Origin: CAJXZP01 sp041563475
GTDB taxonomy: Bacteria > Bacteroidota > Bacteroidia > Flavobacteriales_G > Salibacteraceae
Length of the DNA stretch: 36,698 nt
Direction: 5' to 3'
NCBI GenBank assembly: GCA_041563475.1
Contig: JBFFMY010000027.1
Coordinates: forward strand, 1-36,698
Numbering within the stretch: position 1 is the first letter of the stretch; every line of letters starts with the position of its first letter. The position numbers were made by a program, and so were the translations under genes. This document shows positions 23,907 to 32,856 of this stretch, piece by piece. The notes beneath the pieces were generated by a model that was given only the letters and a program-made list of their open reading frames with translations, had not been told where the DNA came from and did not search any database.

Positions 23907-26750
23907 CTATATGTATGCTTCTGTGGGTAAACAGCTACAAACTAAATTTCGATCCCCATATGCATCATCAATTCTACGCACATATGGCCAAAATTTAGCC
24001 TCCAGTAAATAATCGATAGGATAAGCTGCTTCTTGCCTTGTATAAGGTTTTGTCCACTCATCATAAGCCACCATTCGTGACGTATGCGGAGCATTTTTCA
24101 AAACATTATCATTTTTATCCACTTTACCTGAAACTACCGCTTCAATTTCTGATTTAATAGAAACCAAAGCTTCAATAAAGCGATCTAATTCTGCTTTTGA
24201 TTCACTTTCGGTAGGCTCAATCATCAAAGTTCCAGCTACTGGAAAAGAAACGGTTGGTGCATGAAAACCATAATCCATTAATCGTTTTGCCACATCAACC
24301 ACCTCAATACCATCCGCTTTATACTTGCGGAAATCAACAATCATTTCGTGCGCAACTTTTCCTCTTTCGCCTGTATACAAAATATCAAATCCATGTTCTT
24401 GGAATTTTTTGCGCATATAATTCGCATTTAGAATCGCAATTTTGGTGGATTTAACCAAACCACTCGTTCCTAACATTTTAATGTACCCATACGAAATTGG
24501 AAGAATTAATCCACTTCCATATTGTGCTGAGCTAACTGCGTAAATCCCATGCTCACCGCCAACTTCTACCATTGGATGTTTAGGTAAGAACGGCATCAAT
24601 TTTTCATTCACGCCAATTGGGCCCATTCCAGGGCCTCCACCACCATGCGGAATGGCAAAAGTTTTATGCAAGTTTAAATGACATACATCTGCCCCAATTC
24701 TACCTGGAGAGGTCAAACCAACTTGCGCATTCATATTTGCTCCATCCATGTATACTAATCCACCATTTTCGTGAATAATATCCATTATTTCTGTAACTGA
24801 TGCTTCAAACACCCCATGAGTGGAAGGATAGGTAATCATTAAAGCGGCTAAATTTTCTTTATTGGACTCCGCCTTTTCACGTAAATCGTTTACATCAATG
24901 TTTCCATTTTCTAAACTCTTCACAATCATAACTTTCATTCCAGCCATTACTGCTGAAGCTGGATTAGTGCCATGAGCCGAAGATGGAATTAAACAAAGAG
25001 TCCGGTTTGAATCGTTGTTATGCTGATGGTAAGCCTGTATTACTTTAAGACCTGTATATTCACCTTGAGCACCAGAATTTGGTTGAAAGCTCATTTTTGC
25101 AAATCCAGTAATATTAGATAAATCCTTATCTAATTCAGCAATTAGTTCGCTGTAACCTTGTGCTTGGTCAACCGGTACAAATGGATGAATATTTAAAAAA
25201 CCAGGGTGACTTAGAGGTAACATTTCACTCGCAGCATTCAATTTCATGGTACATGAACCTAATGAAATCATAGAATGGGTTAAGGATAAATCACGATTCT
25301 CCAATTTCTTAAGGTAACGCATCATTTCCGTTTCAGAGTGGTACTTTCTAAATACCTCATGCGTTAAAAAATGAGATGATCTTTTTAAATCTTTTGGAAT
25401 GGATGTGCCGGTTGAAAATGATTTCACAGCTGGTGCATCAAATATACTTAGTACATCATTTACATCTTCCATAGTCATGGTTTCATCCGCACTTAAACCA
25501 AAACCTCCATTAAAATAGCGTAAGTTTATTTCCTTGCTTAGTGCGATTTCTTTAATAGCTGCAAGTTGGTCATCCGATGCACTAAATGAGATGGTATCAA
25601 AATAGGAAGTGTTCAAAGGTTTGAACCCTGCATTTTTAATTCCTTCATGAATGGTTACCGCTTTTGCATGAATATTACTCGTTATGGCTTTAACTCCATC
25701 TGGACCATGATACACCGCATAGGAACTGGCCATTACGGCTAATAAAGCTTGAGCAGTACAAATATTCGATGTTGCTTTTTCACGTTTAATATGTTGCTCT
25801 CTTGTTTGCAGAGACATTCGGTAGGCTGGTCTTCCATCTGCGTCTTGAGAAATCCCAATAATTCTTCCTGGAATACTTCTTTTAAACTCCTCTTTTGTTG
25901 CCATGAAAGCAGCATGAGGTCCGCCATAACCAATTGGCACTCCCATTCGTTGAGAGTTTCCAACTACACAATCTGCACCCCAAGAACCTGGCTCTTCAAT
26001 CATGGAAAGAGCCATTAGATCAGAAATTACAGCCAATTTTATTTCTGCTTCATTTAAGGTTTTTGCAAATTCTTTATAATCTGAAACATTACCGGTAGCA
26101 GAAGGATACTGCACGATGGCTCCAAAAAATGAATTATCTGTTTTAGTCGTTTTGTAATCCCCAAAAACTAATTCAATCCCAGTTGCACTTGCATGCGATT
26201 TAATTACATCCATGTTTTGTGGAAAAATGTTTTCCTCCACAAAAAACTTGTTTACCTCATTCTTTATTTGAGCTCTTGAGCGCAAATGAAAAAACATAAG
26301 CATTGATTCTGCCGCTGCAGTTGCCTCATCCAATAAAGACGCATTTGCTAAAGGTAAACCGGTTAAATCCACCACCATGGTTTGAAAATTTAACAACGCC
26401 TCTAAACGTCCTTGAGCTATTTCTGCTTGGTAAGGAGTATAAGCCGTATACCATCCCGGGTTTTCAAAAACATTTCGTTTAATTACAGCTGGAGTATTGG
26501 TGTTATAATAACCCATTCCGATAAAAGATCGAAACTGTTTATTCTTATTTGCAAGCGCAGTAATGTGTTTTCCGTACTCTAATTCTGACAAACCATCACC
26601 TACCGAAATAGATTCCTTCAAACGAATATTTGTGGGAATAGTATCTTCAATTAAATCATCAATATTCTTATATCCTAAATATTCAAGCATTTGACCTTCA
26701 GTATGGTCATTCAAACCCACATGACGTCTGGTGAAATTTCTATATTCCAT
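23907..26750 (-). CDS. gcvP: Glycine dehydrogenase (decarboxylating), P protein
   Basis: GcvP is the PLP enzyme of the glycine cleavage system: it decarboxylates glycine and passes the aminomethyl group to the lipoyl arm of GcvH. The 947-residue single-chain form contains both halves found as separate subunits in some bacteria. The amino-terminal half opens with RRHVGLND and MGYYNTNTPAVI. In the C-terminal half, HLNLHKTFAIPHGGGGPG carries the PLP-binding Lys696. The ATG at 26750 gives the normal family start. The gene stands alone; no gcvT or gcvH is nearby, as is common in Bacteroidota. A promoter motif lies at 26779-26786. Confidence 0.98.
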   Translation of the reverse strand: MEYRNFTRRHVGLNDHTEGQMLEYLGYKNIDDLIEDTIPTNIRLKESISVGDGLSELEYGKHITALANKNKQFRSFIGMGYYNTNTPAVIKRNVFENPGWYTAYTPYQAEIAQGRLEALLNFQTMVVDLTGLPLANASLLDEATAAAESMLMFFHLRSRAQIKNEVNKFFVEENIFPQNMDVIKSHASATGIELVFGDYKTTKTDNSFFGAIVQYPSATGNVSDYKEFAKTLNEAEIKLAVISDLMALSMIEEPGSWGADCVVGNSQRMGVPIGYGGPHAAFMATKEEFKRSIPGRIIGISQDADGRPAYRMSLQTREQHIKREKATSNICTAQALLAVMASSYAVYHGPDGVKAITSNIHAKAVTIHEGIKNAGFKPLNTSYFDTISFSASDDQLAAIKEIALSKEINLRYFNGGFGLSADETMTMEDVNDVLSIFDAPAVKSFSTGTSIPKDLKRSSHFLTHEVFRKYHSETEMMRYLKKLENRDLSLTHSMISLGSCTMKLNAASEMLPLSHPGFLNIHPFVPVDQAQGYSELIAELDKDLSNITGFAKMSFQPNSGAQGEYTGLKVIQAYHQHNNDSNRTLCLIPSSAHGTNPASAVMAGMKVMIVKSLENGNIDVNDLREKAESNKENLAALMITYPSTHGVFEASVTEIMDIIHENGGLVYMDGANMNAQVGLTSPGRIGADVCHLNLHKTFAIPHGGGGPGMGPIGVNEKLMPFLPKHPMVEVGGEHGIYAVSSAQYGSGLILPISYGYIKMLGTSGLVKSTKIAILNANYMRKKFQEHGFDILYTGERGKVAHEMIVDFRKYKADGIEVVDVAKRLMDYGFHAPTVSFPVAGTLMIEPTESESKAELDRFIEALVSIKSEIEAVVSGKVDKNDNVLKNAPHTSRMVAYDEWTKPYTRQEAAYPIDYLLEAKFWPYVRRIDDAYGDRNLVCSCLPTEAYI

Positions 26751-26778
26751 AACACATTTGTTTTATTTTTTGAGGGCA

Positions 26779-26786
26779 CAAATTTA
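26779..26786 (-). promoter_or_regulatory. Putative -7 promoter element of gcvP
   Basis: The minus strand reads TAAATTTG, an exact TAnnTTTG match, 28 bp before the gcvP ATG. No glycine-riboswitch-sized leader is possible in this short space. Confidence 0.55.
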
Positions 26787-26878
26787 AACTTTTTAGCAAG
26801 GAAAAAAATATGATTTAAGTACACGATTTTACACCTTTCCACTTCTTATATTCTCTGTTTAAAAATAGTCGAAATACG

Positions 26879-26886
26879 TATATTTG
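26879..26886 (+). promoter_or_regulatory. Putative -7 promoter element of the 26904-28473 gene pair
   Basis: TATATTTG is an exact TAnnTTTG match, 17 bp before the ATG at 26904. Confidence 0.55.
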
Positions 26887-26903
26887 GAGTTCCATTCATT
26901 AAT

Positions 26904-27515
26904 ATGAAATTACGTGTAGTTACGGTTAGTTTGCTTTTGTTAAGCCTTTGTGGAAAGGTTTTTTGTCAAGACACGATTTTTCTTCTCAATGGCGATGTAC
27001 GTCCGTGTGAAATTCTGCATGTTGATTCGGTTTCAACCACCTATTTATACCCCAAAAAAAAGAAAATCAAGCAACGAGAAATTTCTACAACCCTTATCTA
27101 TCGCATTTACTATAAAAATGGAACGTCTGACACTCTTTATTCTGCGGAAGCACAAGGTTTATCGGATGTGACACCGAAAGAAAAAGGGTTGAATTTACTG
27201 GGAATGTATGATGCAAAAAGGTTTTACAAAAATCCGCTAGTTACGGTTGGCAGTGTAATTTTTAATTTCGGAATAGGTTTTTTGTTCTACGACCAAATGT
27301 TGGTCGCTACTGGACCCTTGGCATACACCGCTATTTTTAGTGTGACCTCCATCAAATTTAAAGGTTCTGAAAATAGAGAAAATACCATCGCCTCTAATCC
27401 GCACTATCAAGAAGGATATTTGAAAATAGCCAGAAATAAAAGAGTTTTTAATGCGCTTTCCGGAAGTTTATTAGGTTTAATTATTGGAATAACTGCTGGG
27501 AATGCTGCAAATTAA
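26904..27515 (+). CDS. Exported membrane-associated hypothetical protein
   Basis: I do not recognise this 203-residue protein. It has a signal peptide (about residues 1-21, ending GKVFC before QDTI) without a clear lipobox. A short beta-rich domain follows (DTIFLLNGDVRPCEIL, STTLIYRIYYKNGTSDTLY), built like small Bacteroidota domains that start with an xDTIxLxNGxx strand. Three hydrophobic segments are visible at about 112-128, 132-148 and 182-200, the last Gly-rich (GSLLGLIIGITAG). It is probably an inner-membrane protein with its beta domain in the periplasm. It overlaps the UbiA-like gene by 14 bp, so the two are translationally linked and probably act together. Confidence 0.65.
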   Translation: MKLRVVTVSLLLLSLCGKVFCQDTIFLLNGDVRPCEILHVDSVSTTYLYPKKKKIKQREISTTLIYRIYYKNGTSDTLYSAEAQGLSDVTPKEKGLNLLGMYDAKRFYKNPLVTVGSVIFNFGIGFLFYDQMLVATGPLAYTAIFSVTSIKFKGSENRENTIASNPHYQEGYLKIARNKRVFNALSGSLLGLIIGITAGNAAN

Positions 27516-28473
27516 AAATATTCAATCACAACCAAATAGGAGTCAATCTGACCATCATTTAACCCATGGGCATAGTCATCAACACTCACGTCCGAGCAAA
27601 CTACGAAAACACATGCTTCGTTGGGTGTATAGCAATGCCTATTTAGCGTTTCCAATTTTAGCAATCACCTTTGAAACTTACATGTATATTGGAGATTTTA
27701 ACATCTCCATAAATTACTTAGGGTTCATGTTTTTTTCCACACTTTTTTTATACCCTTTTCATCGGCTAATTGGCATTTACTCTACCCCTGAATTGGAATA
27801 TACCAAAGCCCAACGTGAAGTTTCTAAAAGGCCAAATCTCACACGAATCTCAGTGATTTTGGGATTTATGGGTGCTATTTATTTTGCTCCGCAACTGCCT
27901 TTTGAAATTATTTCCTGGCTTCTACCCTTGGGATTAATTTCATTGGCCTACTCTATTCCTTTCATTCCTACAACTTCCGGCTGGAAAAGACTAAGAGACA
28001 TTCCAGGGCTTAAAATTTTTGCAATCACGATAGTTGTAACAATGACCACCTCAACCATTCCGCTGCAATTTTCTGGAACCGTATCGGATTTGAATATTTG
28101 GTTTTTTGATATTCAACGTTTTCTATTCATTTTAGCGATTACTATCCCCTTTGATGTACGGGATGCACATTTGGATAAAAAATGGAACCTGAAAACCATT
28201 CCATTATTGATTGGAAAAAAGAATGCAATTCTGCTTTCTATTTTTCTTTTATATTCTTCGTTTTTGGTTAATGTTATTCAATATTACTCTACTCACATTT
28301 TTTCTATTGGAATCGTTTTTGCCACTCTTTTAGCCCTAGGATTTACACATTACATAATTCATGATTTTAAAAATAAAAATACCTACTTGTATAATGCATT
28401 TCTGATTGAGGGCTCAATGGTTTATCACTCCTCCATTATTACTATCACAATGATTCTCGTTGATTTAGTTTAA
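27502..28473 (+). CDS. Divergent UbiA-family prenyltransferase-like membrane protein
   Basis: This 323-residue protein has about eight hydrophobic segments and resembles the UbiA superfamily, whose members attach prenyl chains to aromatic or lipid acceptors. The second metal motif DxxDxxxD is complete (DVRDAHLD, about residues 217-224), followed by KTIPLLIGKK, and the YSIPFIP and RLRDIPGLKIF segments are typical. The first Asp-rich motif of the family is not visible: the corresponding region reads LYPFHRLIGIYS with no NDxxD. Substrate and even activity are therefore open. The amino terminus is His-rich (HHLTHGHSHQHS) if the ATG at 27502 is used; an internal ATG at 27613 (MLRWVYSNAY) would remove this tract and look more family-like. 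Confidence 0.72.
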   Translation: MLQIKNIQSQPNRSQSDHHLTHGHSHQHSRPSKLRKHMLRWVYSNAYLAFPILAITFETYMYIGDFNISINYLGFMFFSTLFLYPFHRLIGIYSTPELEYTKAQREVSKRPNLTRISVILGFMGAIYFAPQLPFEIISWLLPLGLISLAYSIPFIPTTSGWKRLRDIPGLKIFAITIVVTMTTSTIPLQFSGTVSDLNIWFFDIQRFLFILAITIPFDVRDAHLDKKWNLKTIPLLIGKKNAILLSIFLLYSSFLVNVIQYYSTHIFSIGIVFATLLALGFTHYIIHDFKNKNTYLYNAFLIEGSMVYHSSIITITMILVDLV

Positions 28474-29125
28474 ACTCCAAAAAAGTATAAAAGCCATTAA
28501 AAAAGGACTCTTTATTTTGGGTTGAAAATCCATTTTCTTCAAATAAATTTTTAAGCTTAGGGAAGCTCTTCCTCTTGACTTTGGTAATGGGTTGAAATAA
28601 AACATACAATCCTACTTCTTTAATTCTTTTCCAAACATTTTGCGTGCTATTGTTTTGAAAATCAATGATATAAATGCTTGTTTTACCAGAGACAAACTTC
28701 TTCAGCCAATTCAAGTTTAAGTTAATTTCGGCATCCTCGAATAAATCAAAATAAAAAGGAAAAATCACAGCATCAAAAGATTGGGTCGTGGCAGGACTAA
28801 AACCCATAAAAGAAGAAACCTTAAAATCTACCTTTTCTTTATGTTCTTTTGGTAATGAATCTATTCTTTCCTTCGCTAAATTAGACATCACATTTGAAAT
28901 ATCCACATGAAGGATTTTATCACACTTTTCCCGTTTCAATAATTCTAAAACGGTATTATCAGCACCGCCTCCCACAACTAATATTCGAGAATGAAACGGT
29001 AGGCTTTCAATGCATTTTGATAGTACCTTTTCAGGATTATTAGCCATAAAAACCCTTTTTAATCCATTGTAAAAAGGGCCAATTAAATTAAAGTTTTTAT
29101 GCAGTATTTCTGGATGATTATTCAA
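28445..29125 (-). CDS. SAM-dependent methyltransferase-like protein
   Basis: This 226-residue protein looks like a class I (Rossmann-fold) methyltransferase. ILVVGGGADNTVLELL at about residues 48-63 matches SAM-binding motif I, KILHVDIS gives the acidic residue after strand 2, and FDAVIFPFYFDLF matches the motif IV region. The opening NFNLIGPFYNGLKRV resembles quinone and lipid methyltransferase starts, but the substrate cannot be deduced. The start is TTG at 29125, 10 bp after the gldA stop; an ATG at 29047 would cut the amino-terminal helix. Its 3' end overlaps the UbiA-like gene by 29 bp on the opposite strand. Confidence 0.75.
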   Translation of the reverse strand: MNNHPEILHKNFNLIGPFYNGLKRVFMANNPEKVLSKCIESLPFHSRILVVGGGADNTVLELLKREKCDKILHVDISNVMSNLAKERIDSLPKEHKEKVDFKVSSFMGFSPATTQSFDAVIFPFYFDLFEDAEINLNLNWLKKFVSGKTSIYIIDFQNNSTQNVWKRIKEVGLYVLFQPITKVKRKSFPKLKNLFEENGFSTQNKESFFNGFYTFLEFKLNQRESL

Positions 29126-29135
29126 AAAGAAAAAT

Positions 29136-30056
29136 CTACTTGTTTCTTTTGTTATCGGTTAAATCTTGGAAAACTTGCTCCAAATGGCGCTCCACAAGAG
29201 TCAGCTCTAAAACGGTTAAACGGTTTTCTACTGCCAGGGTAAAAAGCTCCGGTCGAATATCCAAAGTAGACTGGGTACGTATTTCAAAACCATTTTCTGC
29301 TAGTGCCTTAACCTCAATAATTTCAGGTATTTTTTCAAATACTTTATCGGTAACTGCCTCCTTAAATTGAACTTTAATAATTCTAAATCCTTCAGAAATT
29401 TCATTGATTTGTTCAATGGGTTTGTTGGCTACAATTTTTCCCTCATTGATTATTATTACCCGGCTGCAAATGGCCTCAACCTCCTGCATAATATGGGTAG
29501 AAAGCATCACTGTTTTGTTCTTTCCAATTTTTCGAATCAAATTCCGAATTTCAACTATTTGGTTTGGATCTAAACCAGTGGTAGGTTCATCTAAAATTAA
29601 AACCTGTGGATCATGCAATATTGCATGGGCTAAACCCACTCTCTGTCGGTAACCTTTCGATAAATTTTCAATTCGTTTGTTTTGCTCCTTAGTTAAACCC
29701 ACCATTTCAATCACTTCGGCAATGCGTTCTTTACTGTTTTTTACATGGGTTAAATTCGCTGCGAAATGTAAAAATTCCCACACATACATTTCCAAATACA
29801 ATGGATTATGCTCTGGTAAATATCCAATTTGTTGTTTTAAGGCCAAAGCATTTTCATCTATTTCAAGGTCAATAACCTTTACTACACCCGATGTTTGCGG
29901 CAAATAGCCCGTAATGATTTTCATCATCGTAGATTTTCCTGCTCCATTAGGACCCAAAAAACCAACAATTTCACCTGGAGATATTTCAAAAGAAACATTG
30001 TCAAGTGCCTTTTGCTTTCCGTATTCTTTAGTAATGTTTTTTACCGAAATCGACAT
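29136..30056 (-). CDS. gldA: Gliding-motility-type ABC transporter ATPase GldA
   Basis: GldA is the ATPase of the GldAFG ABC transporter tied to gliding in Flavobacterium johnsoniae. The 306-residue protein has Walker A GPNGAGKST at about residues 35-43, and the GldA-like block IGYLPEHNPLYLEMYVWEFL. The ABC signature reads LSKGYRQRVGLAHA, Walker B is VLILDEPTTGLDP, and the His switch is STH. The PEHNPLYLEMYV segment separates it from general CcmA-type ATPases by recognition. GldF and GldG are not adjacent. Given the T9SS cargo nearby, the cell may glide, but GldA also occurs in non-gliders. Confidence 0.88.
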   Translation of the reverse strand: MSISVKNITKEYGKQKALDNVSFEISPGEIVGFLGPNGAGKSTMMKIITGYLPQTSGVVKVIDLEIDENALALKQQIGYLPEHNPLYLEMYVWEFLHFAANLTHVKNSKERIAEVIEMVGLTKEQNKRIENLSKGYRQRVGLAHAILHDPQVLILDEPTTGLDPNQIVEIRNLIRKIGKNKTVMLSTHIMQEVEAICSRVIIINEGKIVANKPIEQINEISEGFRIIKVQFKEAVTDKVFEKIPEIIEVKALAENGFEIRTQSTLDIRPELFTLAVENRLTVLELTLVERHLEQVFQDLTDNKRNK

Positions 30057-30075
30057 AAAATAGAAATTATTGAGC

Positions 30076-30083
30076 CAAATGTA
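30076..30083 (-). promoter_or_regulatory. Putative -7 promoter element of gldA
   Basis: The minus strand reads TACATTTG, an exact TAnnTTTG match, 19 bp before the gldA ATG at 30056. Confidence 0.6.
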
Positions 30084-30139
30084 CAGTTTAGAAGCGTTCG
30101 GAACGAAAAAAAATCTAATCCTATTCGTGCCAGATACTA

Positions 30140-30147
30140 TACTTTTG
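30140..30147 (+). promoter_or_regulatory. Putative -7 promoter element of rsgA-dtd-mazG
   Basis: TACTTTTG is an exact TAnnTTTG match, 21 bp before the rsgA ATG at 30169, and sits back to back with the gldA promoter motif. Confidence 0.6.
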
Positions 30148-30168
30148 ATTTCAATAACAGAAGATTGA

Positions 30169-31101
30169 ATGGCAAAGGGGTACGTTACAAAATCAACCGG
30201 TAGTTGGTATCATGTGAGATTAGAGAGTGGTGAATTTATTAATGCACGCCTCAAGGGGAAATTTCGTACAAAAGGTATTCGAACTACAAATCCAATTACC
30301 GTTGGTGACGTTGTGGAGGTTTTGAATAGTGAAGAAGATGAGGCGGTTATTTCAGAACTCGAGCCTCGAAAAAATTATCTTATTCGAAAATCTACCAACC
30401 TGAGCAAAGAGTCGCACATCATTGCTTCTAATATCGATCAGATTGTAGTAGTGTTAACGGTGGCAATGCCTAGAACCCCACTTGGTTTTGTGGATCGCGT
30501 ACTGGCTACAGCAGAAGCCTATGACATACCCGTAATTCTAGCCTTTAACAAGGTGGATATTTATTCCCCAACGGATGAAGATCGTTTTGATGAACTTATT
30601 GGTATATATGGTCCGATTGGATATAAAATGTTAGCCACTTCTGCAATTACTAACAAAGGAATTGCTGAACTACGTGAAATGATGAAGGATAAAACCACAC
30701 TTTTCACAGGTCAGTCGGGAGTTGGGAAATCTTCCTTAATAAATGCTTTGGATGCAAATCTTGATTTATGGGTGGATGAAATTTCTGATTACAACGATAA
30801 AGGAAAACATACGACCACTTTTGCGGAAATGCATTTCACAGATTTTGGGGCACGTTTAATTGATTCTCCAGGACTTAGAAGTTTCGGAATGATTGATATC
30901 GATAAAGAACATTTAGCCCATTATTTCAAAGAAATGGAGCGATTTTTAGGGGAATGCAAATTCAATAATTGTGTACATATCAATGAACCGGGATGCGCTA
31001 TAAAAAAAGCCATTGAAAGAGGTGATATTTCGGAAAGTAGATACCGTAATTATTTAATGATGTTTAACGATGAGGATCTCAAAATAAAATATAAAAACTA
31101 A
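30169..31101 (+). CDS. rsgA: Small ribosomal subunit biogenesis GTPase RsgA
   Basis: RsgA is a circularly permuted GTPase that checks late maturation of the 30S subunit. The 310 residues carry an amino-terminal OB-fold (about 1-70) and the permuted order G4 (FNKVD), G1 (GQSGVGKSS), G3 (DSPG). The C-terminal zinc site is CKFNNCVHINEPGC. The ATG at 30169 follows an exact promoter motif. The dtd gene starts at the next base after the stop, so both belong to one transcript with the MazG-type gene. Confidence 0.97.
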   Translation: MAKGYVTKSTGSWYHVRLESGEFINARLKGKFRTKGIRTTNPITVGDVVEVLNSEEDEAVISELEPRKNYLIRKSTNLSKESHIIASNIDQIVVVLTVAMPRTPLGFVDRVLATAEAYDIPVILAFNKVDIYSPTDEDRFDELIGIYGPIGYKMLATSAITNKGIAELREMMKDKTTLFTGQSGVGKSSLINALDANLDLWVDEISDYNDKGKHTTTFAEMHFTDFGARLIDSPGLRSFGMIDIDKEHLAHYFKEMERFLGECKFNNCVHINEPGCAIKKAIERGDISESRYRNYLMMFNDEDLKIKYKN

Positions 31102-31554
31102 ATGAGAATTGTTATTCAACGTGTTTCACAAGCCAAAGTGGATATTGAAAATAAAACCGCTGGCGAAATACATACGGGGTTTGTTGTACTCGTAGGAATT
31201 GAAAATGACGATACTATTGAAGATGCTAAATGGTTAGCAGCCAAATGTTGTAAACTCCGGCTTTTTGAGGATTCTGAAGGAAAAATGAACCTGAATATCA
31301 TGGAAGCAAATGGAAACATTTTGGTCATTAGCCAATTCACCCTTCACGCAAAAACCAAAAAAGGAAATAGACCATCATATATTAAGGCTGCTGATCCAGA
31401 ATTTGCGGAACAATTGTATGAGTTCTTTATTGATGAGCTTATTCAAATTTTAGATAAACCCGTACAATCCGGTATATTTGGAGCCAATATGCAGGTTCAC
31501 ATGGTCAATAACGGACCCGTAACAATTTTAATCGACACAAAAAACAAAGAATAA
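31102..31554 (+). CDS. dtd: D-aminoacyl-tRNA deacylase
   Basis: Dtd hydrolyses D-aminoacyl-tRNA and glycyl-tRNA(Ala) mistakes in the cytoplasm. The 150-residue length is standard. The family motifs SQFTLHA (about residues 77-83) and NNGPVT (about 137-142), which form the cross-dimer active site, are both intact. The start MRIVIQRVSQAKV is the normal amino terminus. It begins directly after the rsgA stop, and the next gene overlaps its TAA by one base. Confidence 0.97.
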   Translation: MRIVIQRVSQAKVDIENKTAGEIHTGFVVLVGIENDDTIEDAKWLAAKCCKLRLFEDSEGKMNLNIMEANGNILVISQFTLHAKTKKGNRPSYIKAADPEFAEQLYEFFIDELIQILDKPVQSGIFGANMQVHMVNNGPVTILIDTKNKE

Positions 31555-31883
31555 TGGCTGGATTTACCGAAATTCAAAAACAGGTGGATGAATGGATTCA
31601 AACTGTAGGGGTTCGATACTTTAACGAACTTACTAATATGGCCCAACTTTCCGAAGAAGTTGGTGAAGTGGCTCGAATTATTGCACGTAGGTATGGTGAG
31701 CAGAGTGAAAAAGAATCGGATAAATCAAAAGATTTGGGCGAAGAACTAGCCGATGTGATTTTTGTAGCTATATGCTTAGCGAACCAAACTGGAGTGGATT
31801 TAGAAACCGCATTTCAAAACAAACTGGTTGTTAAAACAAAGCGCGATAAAGAGCGCCACCAAAACAATCAAAAATTGAAATAA
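31554..31883 (+). CDS. MazG-type nucleotide pyrophosphohydrolase
   Basis: This 109-residue protein is a single-domain MazG/dUTPase-superfamily pyrophosphohydrolase that should hydrolyse an NTP or dNTP to the monophosphate. The metal-binding pairs are visible: EEVGEVA (ExxE) in helix 2 and EELADVIF (ExxD) in helix 3, as in short MazG-like proteins. The natural substrate cannot be told. Its ATG overlaps the dtd stop (TAATG), so it is the third gene of the rsgA operon. It converges on the Sua5-type gene with 7 bp between stops and no visible terminator. Confidence 0.88.
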   Translation: MAGFTEIQKQVDEWIQTVGVRYFNELTNMAQLSEEVGEVARIIARRYGEQSEKESDKSKDLGEELADVIFVAICLANQTGVDLETAFQNKLVVKTKRDKERHQNNQKLK

Positions 31884-31890
31884 AAGTAAA

Positions 31891-32850
31891 TTATTTTTGA
31901 GATGCGCGTAAAAGCCTATCATTAATTGCCTTTCCTAAACCAACATCTGGAACTTTTTCCGTTAAAATAAATTCAACAGCTCTAGAATCTAGTTTTCGTA
32001 ACGCACCAAACAAATTTTTAGCCGCTTCCTTCATATCCCCTTTTGGCGATAGCGCCACTTGTTTGGTGACATTTAAATTCTTGAAAGTTCGTTTGAAAGA
32101 TAAAACACCAATTCTAGCTCGAGGGAATTTTCGTAAATTATGATCAATATTGCCAATTATAACTTTTTTACCTGGGTTATAATGACTGGTCAGCATCCCC
32201 GGAGCATTAGGTTTATCGCTTGAAATTCTAATTTCGTCAACAGGTCTTCCTAGCGCTTTTTCCAACTCTTCAAGTGTAACTCCACCAAGTCTTAAAACTT
32301 CCACCTTATTATCCACACAACTTACAATGGTAGATTCAATTCCAACCGAACAAGGACCTCCATCAAGTATATAATCAATTTTGTCACCTAATTGGGTTAC
32401 CACGTGAAAAGCTGTCGTAGGACTTGCATATCCAAACGGATTAGCGCTTGGGGCAGCCAACGGAAAATCTAGTGACTTTAATAGCTCCAAAGTAAGCGGA
32501 TGGTTCGGGACACGAACACCAACGGTATCCATGCCTGAAGTAACTGAAAGGGGTACTAAATTACTCTTTTTTAAAACTAATGTTAGAGGACCAGGCCAAA
32601 ACGCCTTTGCTAATTTCTCAGCCGATTCAGGGATTTCCTTCACCAAAGTTTTTGCAAACACCAAACTAGAAACATGCACAATTAATGGATCAAATTCAGG
32701 ACGCTTTTTCGCCTCGAAAATTTTGATTACCGACTCCTCATCTAGAGCATTTGCAGCCAATCCATAAACAGTTTCTGTTGGGATCCCTACTAAGTTTCCA
32801 GCTTCTAAAGCTTCCTTAGCTTTTTTAATATCTTTTCCCAAATTCGCCAC
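31891..32850 (-). CDS. L-threonylcarbamoyladenylate synthase, long Sua5 form
   Basis: This enzyme makes threonylcarbamoyl-AMP from threonine, bicarbonate and ATP for the t6A modification of tRNA position 37. The YrdC domain fills about residues 1-200 (GIPTETVYGLAANA, KKRPEFDPLIVHVS, SAPSANPFG, SIESTIV). A C-terminal Sua5 domain follows (MLTSHYNPGK onward), making this the longer Sua5 type rather than TsaC. I place the start at GTG 32850, which gives 319 residues and the normal family start ANLGKDIKKAKEAL. The frame stays open to a TTG at 32964, but that extension overlaps the kinase gene and shows no family similarity. An exact promoter motif sits 6 bp before the GTG. Confidence 0.9.
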   Translation of the reverse strand: MANLGKDIKKAKEALEAGNLVGIPTETVYGLAANALDEESVIKIFEAKKRPEFDPLIVHVSSLVFAKTLVKEIPESAEKLAKAFWPGPLTLVLKKSNLVPLSVTSGMDTVGVRVPNHPLTLELLKSLDFPLAAPSANPFGYASPTTAFHVVTQLGDKIDYILDGGPCSVGIESTIVSCVDNKVEVLRLGGVTLEELEKALGRPVDEIRISSDKPNAPGMLTSHYNPGKKVIIGNIDHNLRKFPRARIGVLSFKRTFKNLNVTKQVALSPKGDMKEAAKNLFGALRKLDSRAVEFILTEKVPDVGLGKAINDRLLRASQK

Positions 32851-32856
32851 GAGATG

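Noticed and set aside
26751..26903. Glycine riboswitch before gcvP
   Set aside because: The leader after the promoter motif is under 30 bases, far too short for a glycine aptamer.
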